A stretch of 14,909 nucleotides of DNA, from assembly GCA_020444165.1 (NCBI GenBank), contig JAHLLK010000178.1, positions 1-14,909 of the forward strand, given 5' to 3'. The translations under genes were made by a program, and so were the position numbers. Of this stretch, positions 1 to 6,177 are shown piece after piece. Numbering within the stretch: the first letter of the stretch is position 1; every line of letters starts with the position of its first letter. The stretch is from Deltaproteobacteria bacterium (GTDB taxonomy: Bacteria > Desulfobacterota > Desulfarculia > Desulfarculales > Desulfarculaceae). The notes under the pieces were generated by a model. That model was not told the origin of the DNA. It searched no databases and saw only the letters and a program-made list of their open reading frames with translations.

Positions 1-69
1 AAAAACGGGCACACTCCTGCTGGGGCCGGGCTTCACGCGCGCGCGGGGCCGCTTTCGGCTCGGCTCGGC

Positions 70-399
70 TCACTCCTCGGCAATCATGGCCTTGAGCACC
101 CGGAGCATGCGCAGCCGAGTTGCCTTGTCCTGCTTTTCTACCAGAGCACGAATCTCTATTGCGGAAGTGTCCAGCGGTTGCCGCTCATCGCCCAGGTTCA
201 TGAGTTCGGCCAACGTGACATGGAGGGCCTTGGCCAGGGCCGTAAGTGTGACCAGGGTGGGATTGCCGCGTCCCCGTTCTATCTCGCCCAAGTGCTTGAG
301 GGAAATATCGGCACCTTCGGCTAGCTGCTCTTGGGTCAAGCCAAGGGAATCGCGCAGAGCGCGTATGTTGTGGCCCAGTCGGCCCGCCAATCCTGACAT
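70..399 (-). CDS. XRE-family helix-turn-helix transcriptional regulator
   Basis: This 109-residue protein is a small Cro/C1-type DNA-binding regulator. Residues 10-70 form the typical five-helix HTH_3 fold, with the signature pieces LTQEQLA (21-27), the recognition region around ISLKHLGEIERG (32-43), and NPTLVTLTALAKAL (46-59). The C-terminal part (about 75-109) is charged and helical, carries no recognisable sensor domain and may mediate dimerisation. The ATG is preceded on the minus strand by an AAAGGA ribosome-binding site about seven bases away. It is transcribed divergently from the membrane protein gene at 549, so it may control that gene and itself through the shared upstream region; this is inferred from arrangement only. 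The downstream side is very GC-rich and no convincing terminator could be drawn. The regulator family is certain; its target and signal are unknown. Confidence 0.9.
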   Translation of the reverse strand: MSGLAGRLGHNIRALRDSLGLTQEQLAEGADISLKHLGEIERGRGNPTLVTLTALAKALHVTLAELMNLGDERQPLDTSAIEIRALVEKQDKATRLRMLRVLKAMIAEE

Positions 400-467
400 G
401 TTGGTTCCTTTTATGAGGAACTATAATTCCCATGTCCGTCTCCCAGAACCAGCTACAGTGCTTATTT

Positions 468-479
468 TTTGCTTGCAAA
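468..479. repeat. Small palindrome TTTGC-TT-GCAAA (candidate operator)
   Basis: Five-base perfect arms separated by two bases lie in the divergent intergenic region and overlap the -35 element of the rightward promoter. Its size suits a Cro/C1-type dimer, so it is a candidate site for the adjacent XRE regulator. A 12-base palindrome with short arms in AT-rich DNA may also be chance. Confidence 0.3.
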
Positions 480-501
480 TAGGTACTTTACTACTCATTA
501 T
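473..501 (+). promoter_or_regulatory. Candidate sigma70-type promoter for the membrane protein gene
   Basis: TTGCAA (473-478) and CATTAT (496-501) are separated by 17 bases, matching the -35/-10 consensus at four and five positions. Transcription would start near 508, leaving a leader of about 40 bases before the ATG at 549. The -35 overlaps the palindrome at 468-479. Confidence 0.5.
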
Positions 502-548
502 AGCAACAAAAAGAGGAAGCATAGGTATCCAGAAAGGTGGATGATTAT

Positions 549-995
549 ATGCGATATGCCATAGGCATCGGGGTAATCTTACTGTTGACGGGACTGATCT
601 TGTTCGCAGGGGGTGAGGATATAGCTCACAATGATTTCAAGGTTTACGATGACGTGGCCTACGTTGAAAAGCACCTTGACGACTATGACTCTACCTACAT
701 CTTGTCCTGGCAGATAGCCCGGCACCTGGTGGCCGCCATGAAGGTGGTCGAGGAAAACCCGGACCTGCGCGCCCTCCAGACTGTTGTCTTCACCTACAAC
801 GGCGAGATGGAGGACAAGTACGGAAACAAGCGGATAGACACCTGGACCCGCGTCTCAGTCCCGGTGGAGGAGTGGTTCAAATATACCGAGGAAGTCCGGG
901 ATGATAGCTTCGAAGTCCGCAAGCGCATGCTAGCCGAGTGGATTGTGGAGGGATTCCCGTATTCGGAGACGTTGGTTAGGGATTTGGCTAATTAG
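549..995 (+). CDS. Hypothetical protein with N-terminal membrane anchor
   Basis: I do not recognise this protein. It is 148 residues from the ATG chosen here. Residues 3-20 form one hydrophobic segment (IGIGVILLLTGLILF), followed directly by a polar, acidic region rich in Asp, Glu and aromatic residues. It is therefore probably anchored in the inner membrane with the rest outside the cytoplasm, or it carries an uncleaved signal. No cysteine motif, lipobox or known catalytic motif is visible. The reading frame is open from a GTG at 537, but AAAGGTGG at 533-540 sits about eight bases before the ATG at 549 and overlaps that GTG, so the ATG is the better start. Its only close neighbour is the divergent XRE regulator, which may control it. 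Conserved codon-like composition and a good ribosome-binding site support a real gene. Confidence 0.7.
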   Translation: MRYAIGIGVILLLTGLILFAGGEDIAHNDFKVYDDVAYVEKHLDDYDSTYILSWQIARHLVAAMKVVEENPDLRALQTVVFTYNGEMEDKYGNKRIDTWTRVSVPVEEWFKYTEEVRDDSFEVRKRMLAEWIVEGFPYSETLVRDLAN

Positions 996-1342
996 CGATT
1001 GAAATAAATTGTTACGTCCATCGGACAACTATAGAATAGAAAGAAAGACTAAACTCTCCGTTTAATTAATAATAATAACCAGTTCGGTAATGGGAAAAGT
1101 GTAAGCTAGCGTGTTGGAACTAGAAGGTTGTTACAAGTTACTGTATAGAAGCGACTCTACCTCATCCAGCTTTTGTTTAATTTGTTGTATTTTTAGGATG
1201 TTATGCTTATGGGCTGCCACATCGTCATGCTGGAGGAAATGGAGCGATGCCCTCAATTAGGTAAATTGGTACCTTAATAATAATTTTCTTGACAACCTGA
1301 CCTCCAAATGAGAGCTTTGACCTATCGCAAAAGGAGGATGTG
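996..1342. other. 347-base intergenic spacer upstream of the flavodiiron gene
   Basis: This AT-rich stretch has no convincing gene. It contains a possible promoter at 1009-1037, an isolated TTGACA at 1289-1294 with no good -10 partner at 16-18 bases, and a short inverted repeat AGGTA-N6-TACCT at 1259-1274. A 24-codon frame (1203-1277) starts four bases after AGGA but matches nothing I know, so it is not called as a gene. The spacer probably holds the control region of the flavodiiron gene. Confidence 0.5.
1009..1037 (+). promoter_or_regulatory. Candidate sigma70-type promoter, long leader before flavodiiron gene
   Basis: TTGTTA (1009-1014) and TAGAAT (1032-1037) are 17 bases apart. If used, it would give a leader of about 300 bases before the flavodiiron start at 1343. 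Positioning is good, but the region is AT-rich, so this remains a weak call. Confidence 0.3.
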
Positions 1343-2527
1343 ATGTCACGTATTACCGATTCAGTCACCTATGTGGGAAAGGTTGACTGGGAGCTTACAA
1401 AGTTCCACGGCGAAGAATATTCAACCTATAAAGGGTCAAGCTATAATTCCTATCTGATCCGCGATAAAAAAATCGCCCTCGTTGATACGGTATGGAAGCC
1501 GTATGGTCAGGAATTCATCAGCAAATTGGAAAAAGTGGTGGACCTGGACGAGATAGATTTCGTCATCGCCAACCACGCCGAAATCGACCACAGCGGCGCT
1601 TTGCCCGCCCTGATGGAACGCATCCCTGACAAGCCGGTGTATTGCACGGCCAATTGCGTGAAATCCCTGACGGGCCAGTATCACAAAGATTGGAACTTCC
1701 AGGTCGTCAAGACCGGCGACACGCTCAGCCTGGGTGCAAAGGAACTGACGTTTGTTTCCGCACCCATGCTGCACTGGCCGGACAGCATGTTCTGCTACCT
1801 GAGCGGAGACAATATACTTTTCAGCAATGATGCCTTTGGCCACCATCTGGCATCGGAGCAACTTTTCAACGACCAGGTGGACCAGGGTGAGCTTTACGAG
1901 CAGTGCATCAAATACTACGCCAATATCCTTACGCCATTCAGCAAACTGGTTCAGACCAAAATCAACGAGATCATAGCGTTGAAACTGCCCGTGGACATGA
2001 TTTGCCCCAGCCACGGGGTGATTTGGCGCGAAAATCCCTTGCAGATCGTGCACAAATACCTTGAGTGGTCCGGGGACTATCAGGAAGACCAAGCGACGAT
2101 CATCTATGACACCATGTGGGAAAGCACCAGGCTTATGGCCGAAGCCATGGCCGAGGGCATCCTATCCGCCAGGCCGGAAATGACCGTGAAGCTGCTCAAC
2201 ACGGCCCGTCGCGATAAAAACGAAATCATCACGGAGGTTTTCAAGTCCAAGCTTCTATTGGCCGGCTCTCCCACGATCAACAAAGGCATACTTCATTCCA
2301 TGGCCGGTATGCTGGAAATGATCAAGGGGATGTCCTTCAAGAACAAAATGGCGGCGGCTTTTGGCTCGTTCGGCTGGAGCGGCGAAAGCGTGAAGATCAT
2401 CAGCCAGTGGCTGAGTGAGAGCGGTTTCAGCCTCCTAGATGAAGGCCTGAGGGTGAACTGGAAGCCGGATCAACAAGGCCGGCAGCAATGCTTCGAGTAC
2501 GGGCGGTCGCTCGCAAATCAACTTTAG
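1343..2527 (+). CDS. fprA: A-type flavoprotein / flavodiiron O2 or NO reductase
   Basis: This 394-residue cytoplasmic flavodiiron protein, of the rubredoxin:oxygen oxidoreductase/FprA family, reduces O2 to water or NO to N2O with electrons from rubredoxin or another carrier. The N-terminal metallo-beta-lactamase-like domain (about 1-250) carries the full diiron ligand set: NHAEIDHSG supplies H78, E80, D82 and H83, then H144 (LHWPD), D163 (SNDAFG) and H224 (CPSHG). The C-terminal flavodoxin domain (about 252-394) begins with the FMN phosphate loop TMWESTRLMAEAMAEG (257-272). There is no fused rubredoxin or flavin-reductase domain, so it is a class A enzyme of normal length. The frame opens at GTG 1340, but AAGGAGG (1331-1337) is five bases from ATG 1343, which is preferred. 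No rubredoxin gene is nearby. Preference for O2 or NO cannot be read from the sequence. Confidence 0.95.
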   Translation: MSRITDSVTYVGKVDWELTKFHGEEYSTYKGSSYNSYLIRDKKIALVDTVWKPYGQEFISKLEKVVDLDEIDFVIANHAEIDHSGALPALMERIPDKPVYCTANCVKSLTGQYHKDWNFQVVKTGDTLSLGAKELTFVSAPMLHWPDSMFCYLSGDNILFSNDAFGHHLASEQLFNDQVDQGELYEQCIKYYANILTPFSKLVQTKINEIIALKLPVDMICPSHGVIWRENPLQIVHKYLEWSGDYQEDQATIIYDTMWESTRLMAEAMAEGILSARPEMTVKLLNTARRDKNEIITEVFKSKLLLAGSPTINKGILHSMAGMLEMIKGMSFKNKMAAAFGSFGWSGESVKIISQWLSESGFSLLDEGLRVNWKPDQQGRQQCFEYGRSLANQL

Positions 2528-2538
2528 CGCTACTGAGA

Positions 2539-2580
2539 AAGCCGTCTGGTACCAGCTGCTTCGGACCGGCTTATCTTGTT
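2539..2580 (+). terminator. Imperfect hairpin downstream of flavodiiron gene
   Basis: AAGCCG (2539-2544) can pair with CGGCTT (2567-2572), with a further two pairs beyond a one-base bulge. The loop contains a perfect palindrome CTGGTACCAG (2546-2555). The following tract ATCTTGTT is only moderately U-rich. It could be a weak terminator or attenuator between the flavodiiron and CBS genes. Confidence 0.3.
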
Positions 2581-2606
2581 AGTGAAAATAATGGTGCGAG
2601 GAGCAA

Positions 2607-3224
2607 ATGAAGCAAGACCAATACGGCGAGCCCTTGCCACTGGATGAGAAAGATATCGTCGAAGCCATGCGGGAGCTATCCGGCTACCTTGATGTCACTC
2701 CCGAGGATTTGAGCAGTCTTTTTAGACTTGCTTACAATCACGCGCTGGACAGGTTGAGCGGGAACGTAACCATCGCCAAAGTGATGACCCGCGAGGTGGT
2801 CTGTGTAGGGTCGGACCAGACTCTATTGGAGGTGGCCGAGACAATGGCCTCAAAGGGTGTGTCAGGCGTGCCGGTTTTGGATGATGGAAAAGTGGTGGGG
2901 GTAATCGCCGAAAGTGATTTTCTCTTGAATATGGGCGGTAAAAATGGCCACTTCATGGAAGTCCTGGCAAGTTGCCTGGCCTCAAGGCCTTGCCTTGCTG
3001 CTCCTTTACGGGTCAAGACTGCCGCCGAGGTGATGAGCACTCCTCCCATCATCATGAAACCGGACACCCCACTGTCCCAAGCTACTGAAACTATGCGCTT
3101 GAAAGGTATTAACCGTGCTCCCGTGGTGGACGAATCAGGGCGTCTCGTGGGCATCGTTACTCGTGCCGACATCATGAGTTTGTTCAAATTATCATCCCCG
3201 GAATTGTGTGGAGCCGACGACTGA
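2607..3224 (+). CDS. Tandem CBS-domain protein
   Basis: This 205-residue soluble protein has an N-terminal helical stretch (1-52) followed by two CBS motifs. CBS1 (about 54-108) reads VMTREVVCV, then GVSGVPVLDDGKVVGVIAESD. CBS2 (about 138-192) reads VMSTPPIIM, then GINRAPVVDESGRLVGIVTRAD. Such pairs form Bateman modules that bind adenine nucleotides and act as regulatory subunits or domains. Its TGA shares a base with the start codon of the next gene (TGATG at 3222-3226), implying translational coupling and a functional link to the HPP membrane protein. HPP and CBS domains are also found fused in one polypeptide in other bacteria, so this is likely the split form, with the CBS protein gating or sensing for the membrane partner. 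A GAGGAG ribosome-binding site lies at 2598-2603. The ligand is unknown. Confidence 0.9.
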   Translation: MKQDQYGEPLPLDEKDIVEAMRELSGYLDVTPEDLSSLFRLAYNHALDRLSGNVTIAKVMTREVVCVGSDQTLLEVAETMASKGVSGVPVLDDGKVVGVIAESDFLLNMGGKNGHFMEVLASCLASRPCLAAPLRVKTAAEVMSTPPIIMKPDTPLSQATETMRLKGINRAPVVDESGRLVGIVTRADIMSLFKLSSPELCGADD

Positions 3225-3769
3225 TGAATCTCACTGATTATTTGAACAAAATGCGTGGCGGTGCATCAAGCCCGCCTCGAGTTTCCACCCGTGAGGTGCT
3301 TTGGTCGTGGCTGGGGTCGTTCTTGGGTATCGCCGCCGTGGCACTGGTCAACCAACATTGGCTTGAAGGCACGGACCTGGTTTTGATCATCGGCTCTTTT
3401 GGTGCGACGGCGGTGCTCATCTACGGCGCTATTCGCAGCCCGTTGGCGCAGCCGCGAAATTTGCTGGGCGGCCATTTGCTATCGGCGGTTGTTGGTGTTG
3501 CCTGCTCCAAAATGCTGGAAGTGGAGCCATGGTTGGCGGCTTCAGCGGCTGTTTCGGTGGCGATAGCCCTGATGCATCTGACCAAGACCTTACATCCACC
3601 TGGTGGGGCCACCGCTTTGATCGCCGTAATCGGCGGTCCAAAAATTCAGGCGCTGGGCTGGCTGTATATCTTTGTTCCTGTTGGAGCGGGAGTACTGATG
3701 ATGCTGATCGTTGCGCTGATTGTCAACAATCTGGCCGCTCAGCGGCGCTATCCTGAGTTTTGGTATTGA
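3224..3769 (+). CDS. HPP-family integral membrane protein
   Basis: This 181-residue protein belongs to the HPP family, named for the His-Pro-Pro seen here at residues 124-126 (KTLHPPGGAT). A second conserved block, GSFGATAVLIYGAIRSPLAQ (57-76) with PRNLLGGHLL (77-86), is also present. About four or five hydrophobic segments are visible (about 26-43, 51-69, 84-97, 104-119 and 143-168), so it sits in the inner membrane. Characterised plant plastid and cyanobacterial HPP proteins have been linked to nitrite transport; whether this one moves nitrite is not shown by the sequence. The frame is open from GTG 3206, which would overlap the CBS gene by 19 bases. ATG 3224, overlapping the upstream TGA by one base and with GGAG ten bases before it, is more likely. 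Nitrite/NO chemistry would fit the neighbouring flavodiiron and hemerythrin genes. Confidence 0.88.
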   Translation: MNLTDYLNKMRGGASSPPRVSTREVLWSWLGSFLGIAAVALVNQHWLEGTDLVLIIGSFGATAVLIYGAIRSPLAQPRNLLGGHLLSAVVGVACSKMLEVEPWLAASAAVSVAIALMHLTKTLHPPGGATALIAVIGGPKIQALGWLYIFVPVGAGVLMMLIVALIVNNLAAQRRYPEFWY

Positions 3770-3808
3770 TTAAGCAGCTATCCGTCTTAATGGGGGCATT
3801 TCTAAATT

Positions 3809-4900
3809 ATGGAAATGGATACATTAGACAACACGCTCCTCAACGAATTGAGCGAACGAGAAGAACGATATCGAAGCGTAACCGAGACTAGCCCCGACGC
3901 AATCATTACCACCACGTCTGAAGGACAAATACTGACCATCAACAACGCCGGTCAAACGATGTTCGGCTATGGCGTTGAGATAATAGGTAAAAACGTTGAA
4001 ATTATGGTGCCTGCCCATTTGCGGGAAGCGCATCGAAAAGGTGTTAAACGGTATCTGGCAACAAGGGTTCCGCACATTATTGGTAAGAAAGTGGAGCTTT
4101 CAGCACTAAAGGCTGACGGTACAATTTTCCCAATTGAATTAACACTTTCCAGTTGGGATGGAGCCGAGGGAATTTTCTTTGGGTCGATTATCAGGGATAT
4201 AAGCGAAAGAAAAAGAATCGAAATATTAAAAGAAGATGTCACTCACATGATGCGCCATGATTTACGTTCACCTTTGGTAGGTATCATTGGTCTGGCAAAT
4301 CGTTTGGCTGTGGCTGTCAATTTGGATGCAAAACAAACTAAGTCAGCAGCTACCATAAGCGAGCTGGGCAAAAAGATGTTGGAGATGCTTGACCGTTCGC
4401 GTGATTTTTATCAATTGGAGGAAGGCACGTATGAACTCCAGCCGAAGCCGGTCAACCTATTTGAGACTGTAAAACAAGTGATCGATCAGCTGGAAGGGGC
4501 AGCGGCCACAAAGGGCGTAGAGATCAATATTGCCAAGGCTCCGAAAGAAGCCAATATACTGAACATCAATGGTGAGCCGATCCTTCTGGAAAACATGCTC
4601 ACCAATTTGATTAAAAATGCGGTCGAGGCAAGCCCCGCCGACCGAAACGTAACCGTAAGTTTTTTCCGAACTTCGCTGAATCAAGCCCCAGCCTGGAGAA
4701 TAGATATTCATAACGAGGGGGCCATTCCACTTGAAATCCAACCGCACTTCTTTGATGCATATGTAACTTCTGGGAAAGTGGGTGGATTTGGTTTGGGAAC
4801 GCATAACGCCATGATAGTAACCAGAGCGCACGGGGGAGAGATTTCATTCACCTCAAATGAAAGCCATGGCACTCATTTATTGGTGGACTTGCCAGCGTAG
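3809..4900 (+). CDS. PAS-domain sensor histidine kinase (FixL-like PAS)
   Basis: This 363-residue kinase has no transmembrane segment, so it is probably cytoplasmic. A short coiled lead (1-17) precedes one PAS domain (about 18-135), which ends in the usual DISERKR linker. The HisKA helix follows with the phospho-acceptor H150 in MMRHDLRSPL. In the ATPase domain the N-box is NLIKNAVEAS with Mg-binding N270, and the G2 loop is GFGLGT (326-331). The usual G1 Asp-x-Gly is replaced by HNEG (301-304). The PAS F-helix region reads VPHIIGKKVEL; H89 aligns with the haem-ligating histidine of FixL (P-H-I-I-G), while the following FixL arginine position is Val here. That makes haem/O2 sensing possible but unproven. 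No response regulator is encoded in this window. The ribosome-binding site before 3809 is weak, and ATG 3815 is an alternative start. Confidence 0.9.
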   Translation: MEMDTLDNTLLNELSEREERYRSVTETSPDAIITTTSEGQILTINNAGQTMFGYGVEIIGKNVEIMVPAHLREAHRKGVKRYLATRVPHIIGKKVELSALKADGTIFPIELTLSSWDGAEGIFFGSIIRDISERKRIEILKEDVTHMMRHDLRSPLVGIIGLANRLAVAVNLDAKQTKSAATISELGKKMLEMLDRSRDFYQLEEGTYELQPKPVNLFETVKQVIDQLEGAAATKGVEINIAKAPKEANILNINGEPILLENMLTNLIKNAVEASPADRNVTVSFFRTSLNQAPAWRIDIHNEGAIPLEIQPHFFDAYVTSGKVGGFGLGTHNAMIVTRAHGGEISFTSNESHGTHLLVDLPA

Positions 4901-5004
4901 TTAACTGCTAAAAACCAATAAATCAATCTAACTATTAACTGAATATTTATCTGCCCATATGACGTGAAAATTACTCTCGTTGCATAAGGTGAAAAGGAGG
5001 TCGC

Positions 5005-5541
5005 ATGCAGCCCATAGGACCATTGATGCATGAGCATCGGCTAATTGAACGCATGGTTGCAATGATTGGCAAACAAGCCGCACTCATCGAAAAAGGTGGA
5101 GAGCCAAATACTGCTTTCATTGCTGATGCCGTCGATTTCTTCCGCGTTTATGCCGACCGTTGTCATCACGGCAAAGAAGAGGAATTGTTATTCAAGGACC
5201 TTGCTAATAAAGGCCTCAACTCTGATTTAATTACGATTATGAATGAACTAATTGAGGAGCATAGACTTGGCCGCAGCATGGTGGACAAACTTCACAAAGT
5301 AAATCAGGACTTCGTCAACCATGGCGGTGATGCCAAGCCATTGGCACGCCTGCTAATAGAATTATCTTCTTTCTACCCCAAACACATCGAAAAAGAGGAC
5401 AAGCATTTCTTTTTCCCGGTGATGGACCACTTTAGCAGAGAAGAAATGGATAAGATGCTTGAGGAATTCCATGAATTCGATCGGCAAATGATTCATGATT
5501 TTTTTGGTGATAAAGTGAAACATTGGGAGGAAATATCCTGA
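5005..5541 (+). CDS. Hemerythrin-like HHE cation-binding protein (first copy)
   Basis: This 178-residue all-helical cytoplasmic protein has the hemerythrin-like diiron pattern. Candidate ligands are H9/H11 (MHEHR), H54 or H55 with E58 or E59 (RCHHGKEEE), H86 (EEHRLGR), and H127 with E131 (PKHIEKED). This is the H, HxxxE, H, HxxxE arrangement of HHE proteins, including the YtfE/RIC-type family and bacterial O2-binding hemerythrins. Likely roles are binding O2 or NO, or handling iron under oxidative or nitrosative stress. It lacks the N-terminal cysteine-containing domain of YtfE/ScdA. AGGAGG at 4995-5000 is four bases before the ATG. The gene follows the PAS kinase after a 104-base spacer and precedes the DUF488 gene by 16 bases, so those two are probably co-transcribed. 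A second, related hemerythrin gene lies at 14263. Confidence 0.92.
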   Translation: MQPIGPLMHEHRLIERMVAMIGKQAALIEKGGEPNTAFIADAVDFFRVYADRCHHGKEEELLFKDLANKGLNSDLITIMNELIEEHRLGRSMVDKLHKVNQDFVNHGGDAKPLARLLIELSSFYPKHIEKEDKHFFFPVMDHFSREEMDKMLEEFHEFDRQMIHDFFGDKVKHWEEIS

Positions 5542-5557
5542 ACGGGCTGTGAACTAA

Positions 5558-5923
5558 ATGAAACAAAATAGGCTGCATCTCAAAAGAATTTACGACCAAG
5601 CTGAGGCCAGTGACGGCAAACGCTACCTGGTGGATCGCTTATGGCCTAGAGGCATCAGTAAAACGGAAGCCAAGCTAGATGGCTGGCTCAAGGAGTTAGC
5701 CCCCAGCGATGAGTTGAGGAAATGGTTCGGCCATGACCCCGAGCGTTGGGGTGAGTTTAAAAGGTGCTATCGCTTGGAGCTTAAGTCCAAAGGCAAGAAA
5801 GTCTTGTTAAGCAAATTGGCGCAGGAGCAGCGCAAAGAAACCATAACTCTCTTATATGCCGCCAAGGATAGGGAACACAACAACGCCGTCGTCCTGCGCG
5901 AAGAGTTAGTTTTCAATTACTAA
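5558..5923 (+). CDS. DUF488 (YeaO-like) family protein
   Basis: This 121-residue soluble protein matches the DUF488 family exemplified by E. coli YeaO, and its length is normal for that family. The diagnostic blocks are all present: KRIYDQAEASDGKRYLVDRL (9-28), WPRGISK (29-35), ELAPSDELRKWFGHDPERW (46-64), and the C-terminal TLLYAAKDREHNNAVVLREEL. The conserved Asp, Arg and His residues suggest an enzyme, but no reaction is established for this group as far as I know. It starts 16 bases after the hemerythrin stop with a poor ribosome-binding site, so translation may depend on the upstream gene. DUF488 genes are often found beside hemerythrin or stress genes, which suits this setting, but that is only association. 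Confidence 0.9.
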   Translation: MKQNRLHLKRIYDQAEASDGKRYLVDRLWPRGISKTEAKLDGWLKELAPSDELRKWFGHDPERWGEFKRCYRLELKSKGKKVLLSKLAQEQRKETITLLYAAKDREHNNAVVLREELVFNY

Positions 5924-5937
5924 ACTGCGCTGCCGCC

Positions 5938-5976
5938 TAGCATTGCCACGCTATGCTACTGAATTATCTTTGTTTT
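5938..5976 (+). terminator. Weak stem-loop after DUF488 gene
   Basis: TAGCAT (5938-5943) pairs with ATGCTA (5953-5958) around a nine-base loop. A T-rich stretch (TCTTTGTTTTT) begins about ten bases later rather than directly. It is positioned to end the kinase/hemerythrin/DUF488 transcript, but the stem is short. Confidence 0.25.
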
Positions 5977-6043
5977 TAACTCGAGCATGAACATGAGATA
6001 TTTACCATTCAAAATGTCAAATCCGGGCAAAATTTCCCTCAGT

Positions 6044-6062
6044 GATATTGATAATAATTACT
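6044..6062. promoter_or_regulatory. Fur-box-like sequence
   Basis: GATATTGATAATAATTACT matches the 19-base Fur-box consensus GATAATGATAATCATTATC at 15 positions. It lies about 60 bases upstream of the tetR -35 element, inside AT-rich DNA, so its target promoter is not obvious and a chance match is possible. Confidence 0.35.
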
Positions 6063-6120
6063 ATATTAATTGGTGAAATCTAACAAGGACCGAATCCTAC
6101 TAAAAAAGAGGAAAATACTC

Positions 6121-6149
6121 TTGACAGGCATCTCTCTCTCGCATATCAT
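6121..6149 (+). promoter_or_regulatory. Strong sigma70-type promoter of the tetR-export operon
   Basis: A perfect TTGACA -35 (6121-6126) and TATCAT -10 (6144-6149) are spaced by 17 bases. Transcription should begin near 6155, inside the first operator palindrome (6150-6165). It would drive tetR and probably the whole export operon. Confidence 0.75.
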
Positions 6150-6165
6150 GTGAACCTATATTCAC
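6150..6165. promoter_or_regulatory. TetR operator 1 (GTGAA-N6-TTCAC)
   Basis: GTGAACCTATATTCAC has five-base perfect arms and begins immediately after the -10 box of the tetR promoter, covering the expected start site. A nearly identical palindrome (14 of 16 bases) sits downstream of tetR at 6792-6807. The repetition of the same site at the two control points makes it the likely binding site of the encoded TetR protein, giving autorepression. Confidence 0.78.
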
Positions 6166-6177
6166 TTGGAGAGCGAC

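Noticed and set aside
56..70. Three tandem copies of CGGCT beside a GC-rich run
   Set aside because: Three short copies just beyond the XRE stop codon are compatible with chance in GC-rich DNA, and no stable terminator hairpin with a T-tract could be drawn.
86..544. Plus-strand open frame of 152 codons opposite the XRE gene
   Set aside because: It runs antisense to a clear helix-turn-helix protein, has no domain and gives a low-complexity Ser/Arg-rich product.
1203..1277. 24-codon frame with AGGA four bases upstream in the 996-1342 spacer
   Set aside because: It is too short to judge by composition and resembles no known leader peptide; kept only as a note.
1289..1294. Perfect TTGACA upstream of the flavodiiron gene
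   Set aside because: No acceptable -10 hexamer lies 16-18 bases downstream, so it was not called as a promoter.
1436..2092. Minus-strand frame of 218 codons inside the flavodiiron gene
   Set aside because: It lies wholly antisense to a gene with an intact set of diiron ligands and carries no recognisable domain.
6069..6085. Third GTGAA-like half site upstream of the tetR promoter
   Set aside because: Only one arm matches; the mirror half TTCAC is missing.
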